Shown: positions 24,501-35,351 of the stretch, one piece after another
How the letters are laid out: each line of letters begins with the position of its first letter
Numbering within the stretch: the first letter of the stretch is position 1
Source: Echinococcus granulosus
Lineage: Eukaryota; Platyhelminthes; Cestoda; Cyclophyllidea; Taeniidae
Direction of reading: 5' to 3'
Assembly: GCF_000524195.1 (NCBI RefSeq)
Contig: NW_020170421.1
Location: 410,336-474,335, forward strand
DNA: 64,000 nt
Translations under genes and position numbers: made by a program
The notes under the pieces: generated by a model
The model's database searches: none
Told to the model about the DNA's origin: nothing
Seen by the model: the letters and a program-made list of their open reading frames with translations, nothing else

Positions 24501-27500
24501 TGACTGACAGCGCAGCACACTTCAAAACGACAGTCACGTCAGTGATATGACTGCTGACTGACTGTGCACCTGCATAACTAAAAGTTGCGGTTTTACTTTG
24601 GTACCTCCCTTATTTGCAGGTCCTGATGCAATGCAGCCTGCGAGAGGATTTGTGTGGAGAAGTCAGGCCTTTAAAGAGGAGGTGTAGCGATGCCATCTCG
24701 GAGGATGCGTGGCAGGAGCGATTGCTTGATGAGTTGAATGCCGATTTTCCTCGTCACGAGGAATATTTCCAAGGTGACCTTTGATTCTTTTTACTTTCCA
24801 TTCCCAACCAAAGTACCTCTCTCCTAGTTGTCAAGGGCTAACCCTACTTTCATCTTCGCATGATTTGCCGAAATCATGAGAGGTATCGGAGCGATTGACT
24901 TTTCACTAGTTGGTGTGCATATGCCCTTCTTTTGCGTTTCAACAACTTTGTTTGCGTAATCGACGAAGTGTGCGCAATAGAATAGTCTTTAGCACAAGGA
25001 TGCTAAACTTTTTTACAAGAAAAAGCATTTTTAATAGTGTCTTATCGAAAGAAGGGCAATTTTTAACTATTTCGGTCAGGATATTGAAGACAAACATCGT
25101 TGGACTTTATTGTAATGCTTCCTTTTGACCCTAGAAGTGATTTTTTTTGTCGGATTATTGAGTGAGGGGGTGTTTTCTTAAAGCGAATCCCACCCAAAGC
25201 GAACCGGTTTCAGTAACCAGATAGCCTAGCGATCTTGAATATCTTTTTTTTCATTTTGAGTAAGAAGCCATTAGTAAATAACACTGTTTGAAGCCTCATT
25301 CTTCAGAAAATGATTTGATTTGAGTGAAATTATTGCTGAATTTTGACCGAATATGAAAAGATTGTCTTTGTAACTATCTTTGCCTTCCCGAAAAATTTGT
25401 GTACCCTTTTTTTACTGATGAAAGTTGATTGATGTTAAGACTGACATTCGTTACTGGCTATTCTGACGGTTTCACAATGGCCCCATAAAACCTGTCTCCT
25501 ATTCCCACACTATATTGCATCATTCGCGCTACTGTTTTTTGGGACCAATTTTCCCTCAGGATTGGGGTTTTTGTGATTATCCGCGTGTATTTCATTTTGT
25601 CATTCTAATTTGGCTTCACTTTATCTCAAAAAAGGTGACCATACAGTCGTGACGCGACGAAACTACTACTGCTACTGGCAAAGCGGAGTCGGAGTTCTCC
25701 TCGTGAAACGTTTCCTGAGTCGCATGATCTACAAATATTTGTTTTATACACACGCACTGCTCTCGTTATGGGCTTCCGCTTTAGATGGCGTGTGCGCGCG
25801 GGGCGCTCTCCTTAATTTATGTCCGCTGTAGCTGGGGTTTAACCTATCTCAGTTTAATGCCTTTCTGTGCGTCCAAGCCCCGATCTCCACTACCTTTTAA
25901 AGAAGGTTTACTAATGCTGAATCTAACAGCGACATCAAGACACCCTTCAAGATTGATTGCGGCATTTCACAACTACTGACCTCAGTGTCACATGCTGAGG
26001 GTGAAGTCTACGCCAATAGGATACCACCGTGGGTGTGCACACACACGCACGCACTTGACCTAACCCACCCTCTATCCCGACTACGCATTTGGAGGCATAG
26101 CGCATCGGCCATGGGTCGATTCTTTCAATCACCTTCTAATCTCCTGTACTTGAGTCTACTTCACCCACCTCACGTATAGATAACGCTCCAATTTTCCTAC
26201 CCTCAGCTTGGTGTCACAAATTCGTGACAATTGGTTGTGTCAAATTGTGTTACAAACGGATTGGTTTAGTCTAAGGCAGCTGAATAGATGTGGGGCGTTG
26301 CAGCTAATAGGTTTTAACCTGTGGAAGTTGGATTGGTCAGTTCGGTGGTCCATGTGTTATTGTCAGTAGCGGGTTAAGGCAATCGCTTTTTTTTCGGATG
26401 TCCTGGTGAAGAACATTGTTAAATGTATTTCAACTGGCTGGCTTGAAATGTCCTTTTTATCTCCGGTTGGGTGCGCTAAATCATGCCATAATGTAGTCTT
26501 GTGGGATCGGTGTATCAATTTGTGTACCCCTTTGTGTGTCGACTATTGTACCAATTTAGTCCTGCAAATGCGATAATGTGACTACACGACTATTGTTAGA
26601 CGTAGCTGTTAATTCCTAGTGTTGTCCACTTCCTTTGTGCTATTATTTCCGGCAAATTTTATATGGCAGCTCTGTAAGTGGCCTTATTTCCTTCAATCAA
26701 GAATGAATAACTTGTTTTTCCACACTGATGGGGATAATCTCCTACGTCATTCCCTGCTGACAATTAACTACTAACGTGTGTCGAATAAATTAGTTTAACT
26801 TTATTCCACGACTTTGCATTGCTGTAATACAAAGGATATCCCAATTTAGTAGATCTTGACTACCAAAAACTCTGCTTTGTGATTGACTGCTTAGTGCATT
26901 GCTTTGAACTGCCGTCTTTCTCCAAAACCGGTTCATACTCAATGATGTATCGCCGTTGTTAGATATTTTTTCAGCTGGGAGGCAAACAGGTAACCATTAA
27001 TCGGTGTAATGGATTTTCTGTACTCTTAGCACCATAAATGCGTCGTACTTTTTAAACTGTACCGTACATTCGCCTGCCATTTGCTCGATTCTTACGTTAT
27101 GGCGACTCATTCTGAAATGTGTTGCTGATAACCTCGATGGCGAAGCCCTCCCGACGCTCATATCCGTCCTGGTGGGTTCTGCACATTCTAAAACTGTTTT
27201 ATTTGATGCTTCCCTGTTTCGCAACGCCTTACTGTTCGATTTCATAGTCCAATACCAGGATCGTCAATGTAGCATTGCTGTCTTGCCTACCCTGCTACTT
27301 ATTGTCTACCTACTTATAAAGAGTAGGCATCCAGTTTAGGATTCTTCCTTTAGGTTTTTCCGACGCTGGCACATCGTCAGGGGACTTCTTTGAAGACATT
27401 CGCAAGGAGTACGAACGAAAAAAGCAAAGGTACATGTACAGACTGCCGCCTGAATCCGACCAACCTTCTGCCAGCACTGCGTATGCTACAGCCTCCACGA

Positions 27501-27886
27501 GGGCTGACAAATTTCGCCGTCGACACGCGGAGGGACTCAGAAAGCGTGGCTTGGGATCTCCTCCCTCCAATCCAAGCGTCTCCGTCCTTTCATATGAGCA
27601 GTACTCGGAGCGGTGGCAAGCATTTCTACGAAGTGACACGAGCTGGGCTATCCCTTGGCCGCCGATTAAAGTGGGAGATATGGAGGAGTTGCTGCGATTC
27701 GTGGGGTGTAGTTTGTTCCATTTAAGACAATTGCAGGTGGACTGGCACCCGGACCGATTCTTTGCCCGGTTGCCGCCTCGTGTACAACGAACCGAGGAGA
27801 TGACGAGCAGAGTCACAGCGCTGTCGCAGTTTTTCAACAAAGCTGTTGCGGAACTTAGGAGATGTGTTGGAAAGTCGGAACAATAG
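18584..27886 (+). CDS. NFKBIL1: NF-kappa-B inhibitor-like protein 1 (NFKBIL1) homologue, first exon not found
   Basis: NFKBIL1 is a nuclear, divergent I-kappa-B-like protein linked to NF-kappa-B signalling and RNA processing. Exons: 18584-18810, 20306-20412, about 20880-21145, 24620-24773 and 27354-27886, ending TAG. Ankyrin-like units appear as RRLLHVACQHGRVKMVRYLVD and VYDKKGNTPVHSCINYG, then ELLYVRNNKGTSP. The fourth exon carries AWQERLLDELNADF, matching the family segment after the ankyrins. The last exon has a basic coiled region (EYERKKQRYMYR) and the conserved C-terminus WHPDRFFARLP followed by VTALSQFFNKAVAEL. The exon 3 start is uncertain: acceptor 20878-20879 fits the phase of donor 20413, whereas the stronger-looking acceptor before 20920 does not. 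The first exon and start codon were not found; no in-frame ATG precedes the ankyrin region in the first mapped exon. Confidence 0.82.
18811..20305 (+). other. NFKBIL1: NFKBIL1-like intron, about 1.5 kb
   Basis: Donor AG|GTAGGT and acceptor TTTTAG|G join an arginine codon (MVR-YLVD). A short GTAG-type tandem run lies near 19977-19998. No other feature was recognised. Confidence 0.7.
21146..24619 (+). other. NFKBIL1: NFKBIL1-like intron, about 3.5 kb
   Basis: Phase-0 intron between KGDA and VLMQCSL. It contains a tract near 23708-23760 of repeated GTGGTG-type triplets and a hairpin-forming inverted repeat at 24490-24520. No embedded gene was recognised. Confidence 0.7.
24490..24520. repeat. 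Short hairpin-forming inverted repeat
   Basis: An 11-base arm GTGTGCTGTGC, a 9-base spacer, and the arm GCGCAGCACAC pair with one G-T type mismatch. It lies in an intron. The stem is too short for a canonical microRNA precursor on its own. Confidence 0.5.
24774..27353 (+). other. NFKBIL1: NFKBIL1-like intron, about 2.6 kb
   Basis: Phase-1 intron between EEYFQ and GFSDAG, with donor G|GTGACC and acceptor TTTAG|GT. Short open frames on both strands show no recognisable domain. Nothing functional is called. Confidence 0.7.
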
Positions 27887-29906
27887 ACGTGATTACTTTT
27901 AATGCTTTTTATATAAACTTGAGATATTTAGTGATGTTTTGCCATCATTCAGCTCAAATGGGTGGGGAGTCGAATTCTTAACACTTCCATGGAGTGCTGA
28001 TGCATGAGTCCATTATTTTCTACCCTGGTAGCTCTAGGCAGTTGTGTGTTTGATAACCGATCTGCGAAGGTGTGTACAGTTTGCCTTGTCCAAGGTAGTG
28101 ATCTGGTGCATCCTTTAACCATGTATCTGTTCGGGCTCCTCAATCCCTGTGGTCTACTCTTTCCACTGGACGGTGTGGTCCTTCGAATGCGCCTCTTTTG
28201 AGCCTGCCATTCTAGCACCAGACATTGTTAACCACACTGAGGACCGGTCTTGTTAAACATGACAGCTGTATGATCTTAATTCTCAATGTGGGTATTGCTG
28301 AAGGAAAGCCGTTCTTGCGACAAGGCTGTGCTTATAATATTACTAGTATAAAGGAGAGTGTCAATGAGAGTGGGACAATGACTTCTTTTTAAATGGGCCT
28401 TCAAAGCGTAAAGTTCTGCTTTTATGTGTTAGATTGAGTTGCTTAAAATTGGGCTACCGTGTATGCAGCGATTAGATAATTGTTCTTCACTTTGGTTTCT
28501 GCAAATTGTGCTTCCGTTCTGCGGCATGGCATCCGGCTATCCGGATAGCCTCCCAGCCCTTCACTACAGTTCTCATATGTGTTCTACGCTGCCTCATCCA
28601 AACGACCTCACCGAAGAACCAAAACACTACTGGGCAGTAGTGGCGGGAGTCGAATCTGGTCCGAAATTGCAGCATTCCTGATTTCTGTGACTGAATAATA
28701 TACTTTAGCGTCACAGAAGAGGTACATCTTTGGCGAATGAATGTACTTAGGAAAATTTTAAACAGAATGGTCATAAATGGCGTCTAGTTTAGGCAATTAC
28801 AATGGGCCAATTTTACAACCAGTCAATCCCCTACCATTCCGTGGGAATTTTACTGAGTGCAACAAGTGAAGCGGCACCAGACTTGAACCATTGTAAAGCT
28901 ATCTGTGGTAGCTGTGCGCAGCCGTTAATTTTGTGGGTCAATGACATCACTTCCACGTCTCTATTAGTTGAATGAGCTTCAGATGTATTGTAGATAGATA
29001 ATGGATAGGTAAATGATAGTTAGGAAGATAGATGTCCGGACGGCACGAAAATACGAACCAGGTGACAAGAAAAGGTATGTGCTATAGATTAGCCCAGTAA
29101 AATATCTTATTTCTGGTCTACTGTCGACTGGCTACCCTTAGAATCCGACACTCTTACAAATAGTAATTGGCGTACGAGGCGCCTTTGTTGGAAAGCAACG
29201 TTCGGTCTGAGATTGCGGAGATGAACCAATGACGGCATGATAGAATGACTTTTGACATATGAGACAATTCAGTGACGCGGCTATTGGCTCGCGAGTGATT
29301 ATTGAAGTAACTGCCACCTGATCGTAAACGTAGTAGACTGATCAGTGGGGCGGTGGAAACCAAGCTGAAATGAAGACAGAAGCTGCATAATATTCCGTTT
29401 GACCGGTTACTGAACTAGTAAAACATATAAGCTTTGCAGGTTACAGCTTCTTAGTTCTTTTATACAATATTCACATATGTTGTACAATACCACTTTGCCT
29501 TATAACTTCAGAAAGGGCGCAGTGTTTTGTAAACGTCAACAAGTTATGAAAGCTTACGTGCTTCATATGTGCAGTATTTAGGAGATCGACGAAAATAATC
29601 GGCATGAATTTACAATTATAAATTAGTTCAGTGGGTGTCAGGAAAATTCTAGGTCCCTTTTGGAAGTTACCTTAGGTTTAATGGTTTTGTTGATTGCGTG
29701 ACGTCAAAACAAGCAATTAATGCTTTTGCAGGCCTTTTTTCAAAAAATTAAGATAGTTAGTTTTCTGTTCTTTTCCTTTTACCAAGTCCACAGATTTTCT
29801 ACATTACTGGATGTAGCACTTTTTCTCTTTCTCTTTGGCAGGCACATTTTTGAATCCCCGTCTACTTTCTAGCCGCTCCGTAGAAGCTTCCTGGATTGGT
29901 GTTAAA
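27887..29906. other. Spacer between NFKBIL1-like and PPP6C genes
   Basis: About 2 kb without recognisable genes. A perfect 16-bp palindrome (28535-28550) and a 9-bp perfect inverted repeat (28683-28718) lie in one short segment. A degenerate GATA-type run is near 28995-29035. The right end holds the PPP6C 5' UTR: a splice acceptor at 29840-29841 precedes the start codon. Confidence 0.5.
28535..28718. repeat. Palindrome and inverted-repeat cluster
   Basis: GGCTATCCGGATAGCC at 28535-28550 is its own reverse complement. At 28683-28691 and 28710-28718, TTCTGTGAC and GTCACAGAA form a perfect 9-bp stem around an 18-base loop. Between them is a tRNA B-box-like string (GGGAGTCGAATC). This may be a remnant of a small non-autonomous element, but no second copy or target-site duplication was seen. 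Confidence 0.35.
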
Positions 29907-31333
29907 ATGCTGGCAGATCCACTTGATGAATGGATACGGATCATTCGAACGTGCAAGTACCTCCCAGAACATGAGCTTAGTAAGCTCTGTGATTACGTCA
30001 GCGATTTACTGATTGAGGAATGCAACGTACAACCTGTTTCGACGCCCGTCACAGTTTGCGGCGACATTCATGGTCAATTCTATGATTTACTGAAACTTTT
30101 TCAAGTGGGAGGAGAGCTTCCCTCTACAAATTACATTTTCATGGGAGATTTTGTGGATCGTGGGTATTACAGTCTCGAAACGTTTACGCTTCTTATGGCG
30201 CTAAAAGCCAGATATCCTGATAAGATTACCCTTCTTCGCGGGAACCATGAGAGCCGTCAAATAACACAGGTAATACTAGCATTAGTTGCGCTAGGTGGAA
30301 CTACCTTGGTTTTGGTCGCTTAATCTTCTCAAATAGGTTTATGGATTTTACGATGAATGCATTACCAAATACGGTAACGCTACTCCCTGGAAGAACTGTT
30401 GTAAGGTCTTCGATCTTCTTACAATAGCGGCTCTCATCGATGAAACGATTCTTTGTGTTCACGGGGGCCTGTCTCCGGAAACGAAGACGATTGATCAGAT
30501 CAGGATAATCGATAGGAATGTGGAGATACCACACAGTGGTCCTTTGAGTGACTTGCTTTGGTCTGATCCTGACAACGTTTCCACGTGGACGGTTAGTCCA
30601 CGTGGTGCTGGGTTTTTGTTCGGCGAGGAAGTATGTTTACTTCTTTTCATATATGTTTGATATGTTCATTACTGAATTTCTTCCCCTATGTCCGAGTTTA
30701 TAAATGCGTGACACGTTCTTTATCAGTCGGTAATAATCAAGTGTACTTAATCGTGTGGCATATAGAGCGGTTGAATTTAATGCAAAAGGGACAAGATCTT
30801 CTTGGTCTGGGAATAGCTTCACTCTTTGGTTGAAATTGTTAGTTCGGTGGCGCGAGTGTTGGGGTTCTAGTAGCAGGATGAGACACCCAAGGTTTAGTGG
30901 TTGATTTTCACTGGAGTTCCTGACTGCGCACTTTCTTGCTCATTTTTAATACAAATCAGTCTAGTTTGGGATTCTAGTTGGTAGTTGATTCACCTCATTT
31001 TTCTCACTTTGAGGCTAATATTTTCATAATCAAATTCGTGTAATGTGTGATATGTATTTTGCTCCCTTTTAGATTACAGAAAAATTTGTGACTTTAAATG
31101 GTTTGGACTTCATATGCCGAGCACATCAACTGGTGTTAGAGGGTCACAAGTCAATGTTCGATGGAAAACTGATAACAGTATGGTCAGCACCGAATTACTG
31201 CTACCGATGCGGCAACATCGCCTCCATTCTCGACATCCAAACGCCCACAGACTACACCTTCAAGGATTTCGCCGCCGTTCCAGACACAGAACGTGCTGTC
31301 CCGCCTGCACGTATCACGCCCTACTTTCTCTGA
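29907..31333 (+). CDS. PPP6C: Serine/threonine-protein phosphatase 6 catalytic subunit
   Basis: Metal-dependent Ser/Thr phosphatase of the PPP family; PP6 acts with SAPS and ankyrin-repeat subunits in cell-cycle, DNA-damage and splicing control. Exons 29907-30269, 30337-30630 and 31073-31333, all phase 0, give 305 residues, the same length as human PPP6C. The metal-binding motifs are intact: GDIHGQ and GDFVDRG, then [22 protein letters not shown] and [13 protein letters not shown]6 is preferred over PP2A or PP4 because of the N-terminal [16 protein letters not shown] and [17 protein letters not shown]. The C-terminus TPYFL is the usual PP2A-like tail for methylation and regulatory-subunit binding. 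ATG 29907 starts MLADPLDEW, matching the family N-terminus; the frame is open upstream to a splice acceptor at 29840-29841, so a 5' UTR intron is likely. Introns are 67 and 442 nt. Confidence 0.96.
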
Positions 31334-32584
31334 CCCTCGTCTTTCCTCTGACTATCAGCTCTGGTTGTTCCATCTACTGCGCCATTCGTGTAAAAAGTTG
31401 TTCATAATGCCGACTAGTTTCTAATCCATCACCATCGCTGCATTCACTATTGCATCCGTTTTAGTCGCGATGGTTTTTACTAGTACGCGCTTCCCTTCCT
31501 ATTTAAACTGTAAAGGTGCAACGATTTCTATTTGATACAGTTTAGTCCACTTCTTTCTGTACACCAATGTTAATTTCATATCCTGTGAAATTGAGATCGT
31601 ATTTTAGTTTGATTTTCACTCATGAATTTGAGCTCCATGCCTGGCCACGCGTTCATTTGACTCATTTGCTCGTTTTATTGGAGGACTGATTTGGCCAACC
31701 CTTCACGTACAGGCTCCATAACATTAAACTTAGTAGATAGGAAGATCCTTGAATCCTGTCCATAAGCGTTACTCAAGTTAAACCAAATGTACTTGATGCG
31801 CTCTCCTGGTAAGATTTTAAGCTGTATTTAGTTTGACGGGTTGGGCTTTCTGGAGACAAGCGGGTATATGTGGGCCTATGTCTTGGATATGCCTTACAGG
31901 ATATGAGCCGATTTACTGAGTGGCCCACGGTCAGGCCAAAAAAAGAGCTGAGTTAAGCGACTCGTGGGAATCACGAGTACGTGCGGTCGTATTCTAATGT
32001 ACGCTCTGGCGGGTGGTGGTTGACTGACATTTTTATCATGAATTTGAAGAAGTGTATGCAAATCTGTTGAGAGTGCATCTTTCTCTTACAAATTTAGTGC
32101 TCAGCGATGAATTTTGCGACATCATGTGTCGCTTGTGGCTTCATGTGCTTGATTCGTCTTTTACGTCTTGATGGGCAACGATGAGGCGAGAAGCTAAACA
32201 ATGGGCGGTGGTATGTAGTGACGCTGATCTAAGACGTGTGTATTTATACCAGATTATTTATTTTGAGCTCATTCGAACCATGAATGGGAATCATGTGTAG
32301 TCTATAAGGCATGAGTAATGTCCGGAAGAACATCGAGGAGTTTGTAACATGCAAGTATAAAAGAGCACAAAGTGATTGCATTAGGTGGGTTTGTTACTAG
32401 CAGCTGTACTGTGATGCTTCTATCAATGCTTGTTAGGCCTTTTAGATTCGTCTTACTATGCGAACTACTGCCAATACCTATCATAAAACTGAAGGACAAG
32501 CAGAGAAAAAAGGGTGAATTCTAAGTAATACTAAACATGGTCATAAAATTTTTTAAGGTGAACTGACGAGGTCAACTTGGTGGT
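31334..32584. other. PPP6C 3' UTR and spacer
   Basis: No open frame of note. A small inverted repeat (ACTCGTG at 31960-31966 and CACGAGT at 31972-31978) is present. No canonical AATAAA was seen close to the stop codon. Nothing else was recognised before the repeat region begins. Confidence 0.45.
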
Positions 32585-33420
32585 TGTGGTGCGTTGGTTG
32601 TATGCTTAACTCTTGGTTTCGGTGCCGGTCCACTTAGCTGCTCCGTCGAATGGGTTGACCTTCCAGCCATACCAGTAGCCCCAAGTCCTTTAAGTTAGCA
32701 ACACATTTTTTCGTAGCATTATCTTCTATCGTCTTCAGGGAAATCTCGGGACTCTATGCTGTTGATAGCGGAAATCAAAACCAATCTTAAGAGACATTTA
32801 TCCTGATTTCTATCGCTGGGCGATAAGCCTTAACGTGACGAAAAAGGGTCGTATGCTACGAATTGGAGAATCTGTGACGAATCGTAACAGAAGGGCCAAA
32901 AATGACGTCCACCTTCGGCAACTACTCCAGTTCCATTGTCTGCAGGAAAGTTAACCCTTGAAGCGCGATATTCGTGAACCATCTGAGAAAGTTTGTTACG
33001 GGAGTGTCTACCGTACCTGCATGAAGATGTTAATGGAGTAAACTCGTGATACCTACCCCCCCCTTCCACCCCAGACGGATATGGCTGGGCAAAAGGGAAG
33101 TGAGAACAAAGTGGCAAAGAGGAATAGACGTAAAACCCCACTCCCGCAGAACTATGTTAAATTTAGTCCTTTGATATTTAACTTTGCTCTTTGGTCGGTA
33201 ATTCGCAACTAGCGATGGACACGTGTGATGGCCAACACATTCCTTGTCCCCAAATCGAGTTCCCAAACAGGGCGAAACCCCAGATTCAGTGGAGTTGCCA
33301 AGAGGGATCAGTGAAGTTGAGGTAAAGTTTCTCCTCAACTGGTACGATTAGTTAGTGGGTATTATTATCCGTAAAGCACCAACTACATTGTGATGGTTAA
33401 CGCGAGAGGTTGACTAAGGG
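32585..33420 (+). mobile_element. Diverged TRIM-like element copy A (LTR-like segment plus internal region)
   Basis: Bases 32585-32759 resemble the LTR-like segment seen five more times in the window and end with the shared GTCTTCAGGGAAATCTCGGG block. The following 650 bases match, with divergence, the internal region of copy B: GGCAACTACTCCAG occurs at 32917-32930 here and at 42151-42164 there, and the block around GTTGCCAAGAGG at 33294 matches 42544. Similarity is lost near 33420 without an adjacent second LTR; the next LTR-like segment starts at 33936. No open reading frame for gag or pol is present. Confidence 0.55.
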
Positions 33421-33935
33421 ATCATTTTCTTTCTTTTACTAGGCCTTTTTTAATGGCCAGTACAGCTAACTGACCAATTCACAGAAAGCCCCTCTCAACC
33501 ATTATTTATTGCACCAGTTGTCATTTAATGTAGTTTCGAGGTCTATAACTTCTCCATATCGGATTAGTGTTACGGTTTATTCTCTTCACGAATTGCGATG
33601 GCGATAAAATAGCTCTGTTAGCCATTGCGTACCGACTCATGCGCACGAACAGAACGGTCACGAACCAGTACTGTAAGAGCAAGGGACACAAGGTGATGCA
33701 GTATTCGTACAGTCATGAACGTTGTGCCTTTTCGGAAACCCACTGCCCGTGGAAGTTAACTGCTGAAGGTCCATTTACCATGTGATCGTGGAAATAATTA
33801 TTTCTTTGACTTGGCTGGGGTGTGATGGAACAGGCTGCTGTCTCAGCATATAACATAAGCCTTAAAGTATACCGGATGCTATAAATGGAGCATTACAAAG
33901 TCTAGCAAAAGCATAGAGAATGGGTGACTCATATG

Positions 33936-34134
33936 TGTAATACAATGGTGTTTGATCCCTTGGTATTGGTGAGGCGCCACTTTTGTACTTTGAATTAGCC
34001 TTCGTGTACCTCGCTGGGTGGACTGGCCTTTCGGGCCGTGCCAGTAGCCCAGACACCTTCTCTGTGCTGAATATATATATTCTGCCCGAGTATTGTGTCT
34101 TCTTTCGTCTTCAGGGAAGTCCTGGGACCCTACA
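33936..34134 (+). repeat. LTR-like repeat, about 199 bp
   Basis: Starts TGTAATAC and ends CCTACA. It is closely similar over its length to the copy at 44268-44465, sharing for example GAGGCGCCACTTTTGTACTT, TGTACCTCGCTGGGTGG and GTGCTGAATATATATATTC. It may be a solo LTR or the 3' LTR of copy A separated from it by about 0.5 kb of unrelated or inserted DNA. Confidence 0.65.
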
Positions 34135-34933
34135 TATGTGTTTAACCATGGAAAGTACATTCGTTAGTATTTGGAGGTCTCATATTATCATGTCTTTAAA
34201 AACGTAACCAATTTTGCTCACGCTGAATCTTGTTACAGAAAAGGTTTGAAGAATAATTAAATCGAGTGTAGCACCCCAAGTCATTCCTAAAGAATAAAGC
34301 TGACGTAATACATGGGCAGAATGTGCAATGTCGACGTGCAGAAGAGTTGGAGAGGGGGGATGGGGAACAACCGGCATATGCCAAAGCCGAAATGAGGAGT
34401 TGAACAAGCAATCAAAGAATTACAAAATGTCTGATATTTTGATTAAGTGTGTGCTTACCTATGTGAGCCAAAGTGACAATGCATGTTGCATTCCGGCTTT
34501 ACAGTATAAAAAGGCCCAAATCAATAGCTTTTCAGGATTTTTGTAAACATTTTTACCGTGTGTTTTGTATTAACTTCAAAAATAGATACATAAGCCCAAC
34601 AAACCCCAATTAAGTATAGTAAAGGATTAATGCTGATGTGAAATTTAAAACCAACTAAGTTGAAAATCTCATCTGTTTAAATTATTAATATTAATTTAAA
34701 TAAAGCTGCATTTAGGGCAGCTCAAAACTCCACCAAGGTCGTAAGATGCCTCAAAAGTTGAGTTTTCTCCAGGGCATAGGCGGTATTCTTCCCCTCATGC
34801 ACATCGGCACATTCACATGTGCTACCATAGTGTGGATGCAATTTATATATAATTTTAGTTTGATCGAAAACTTGGTTTTAGGTTCTCGTTATGCTTGATT
34901 TTATTTTTTTTTTATTTAACAAGTCTTGTTTGT

Positions 34934-35193
34934 ATGATTGAATTTGGATTTTGTTTGTGCAACCCTAAATTAGCAAATTTTCAAATAGAATCATGTGGGG
35001 AATTTGTAAGTATACCTTCACTTATTATTCATTTAACCCATAGTTCTCTTTTAAGCAATATTCTATGTATACCATAAGCTTAAAATTCCTTTACTTTTAT
35101 GACTTTTACATGTTACTTTCTCCCAGGCAATAATTGGTCTGATTCTACTAAATTTTTTGAGACTAGCCGGATTATTGCTTGTATATGAGCACA
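34934..35193 (+). other. Candidate upstream coding exons of the SLC43-like transporter
   Basis: Two possible exons, 34934-35005 and 35127-35193, have strong splice sites (donors GTAAGT and GTAAGA, acceptor CTCCCAG). Their phases (0 and 1) join in frame to the main exon at 35329, giving MIEFGFCLCN, then the hydrophobic helix AIIGLILLNFLRLAGLLLVY, then EHSTKLDQ before the family-type start. This would add about 54 residues and one membrane helix. Alternatively these are 5' UTR exons that are open by chance. Confidence 0.4.
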
Positions 35194-35351
35194 GTAAGAA
35201 AAGCCTAAATCCAAGATGGTATTTGCAATAGTTATTTGGTAACCCCTCTTTAATTCTTTTCCAGCCTAGGTAAGCTACATTTTATTTATTGGCTTTATAT
35301 AATCGTATTTAAAGCTTTTTAATTTTAGGCACCAAGTTGGATCAGTGTATG

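Noticed and set aside
28640..28665. tRNA gene suggested by a B-box-like string
   Set aside because: No A-box or cloverleaf arms could be traced around it.
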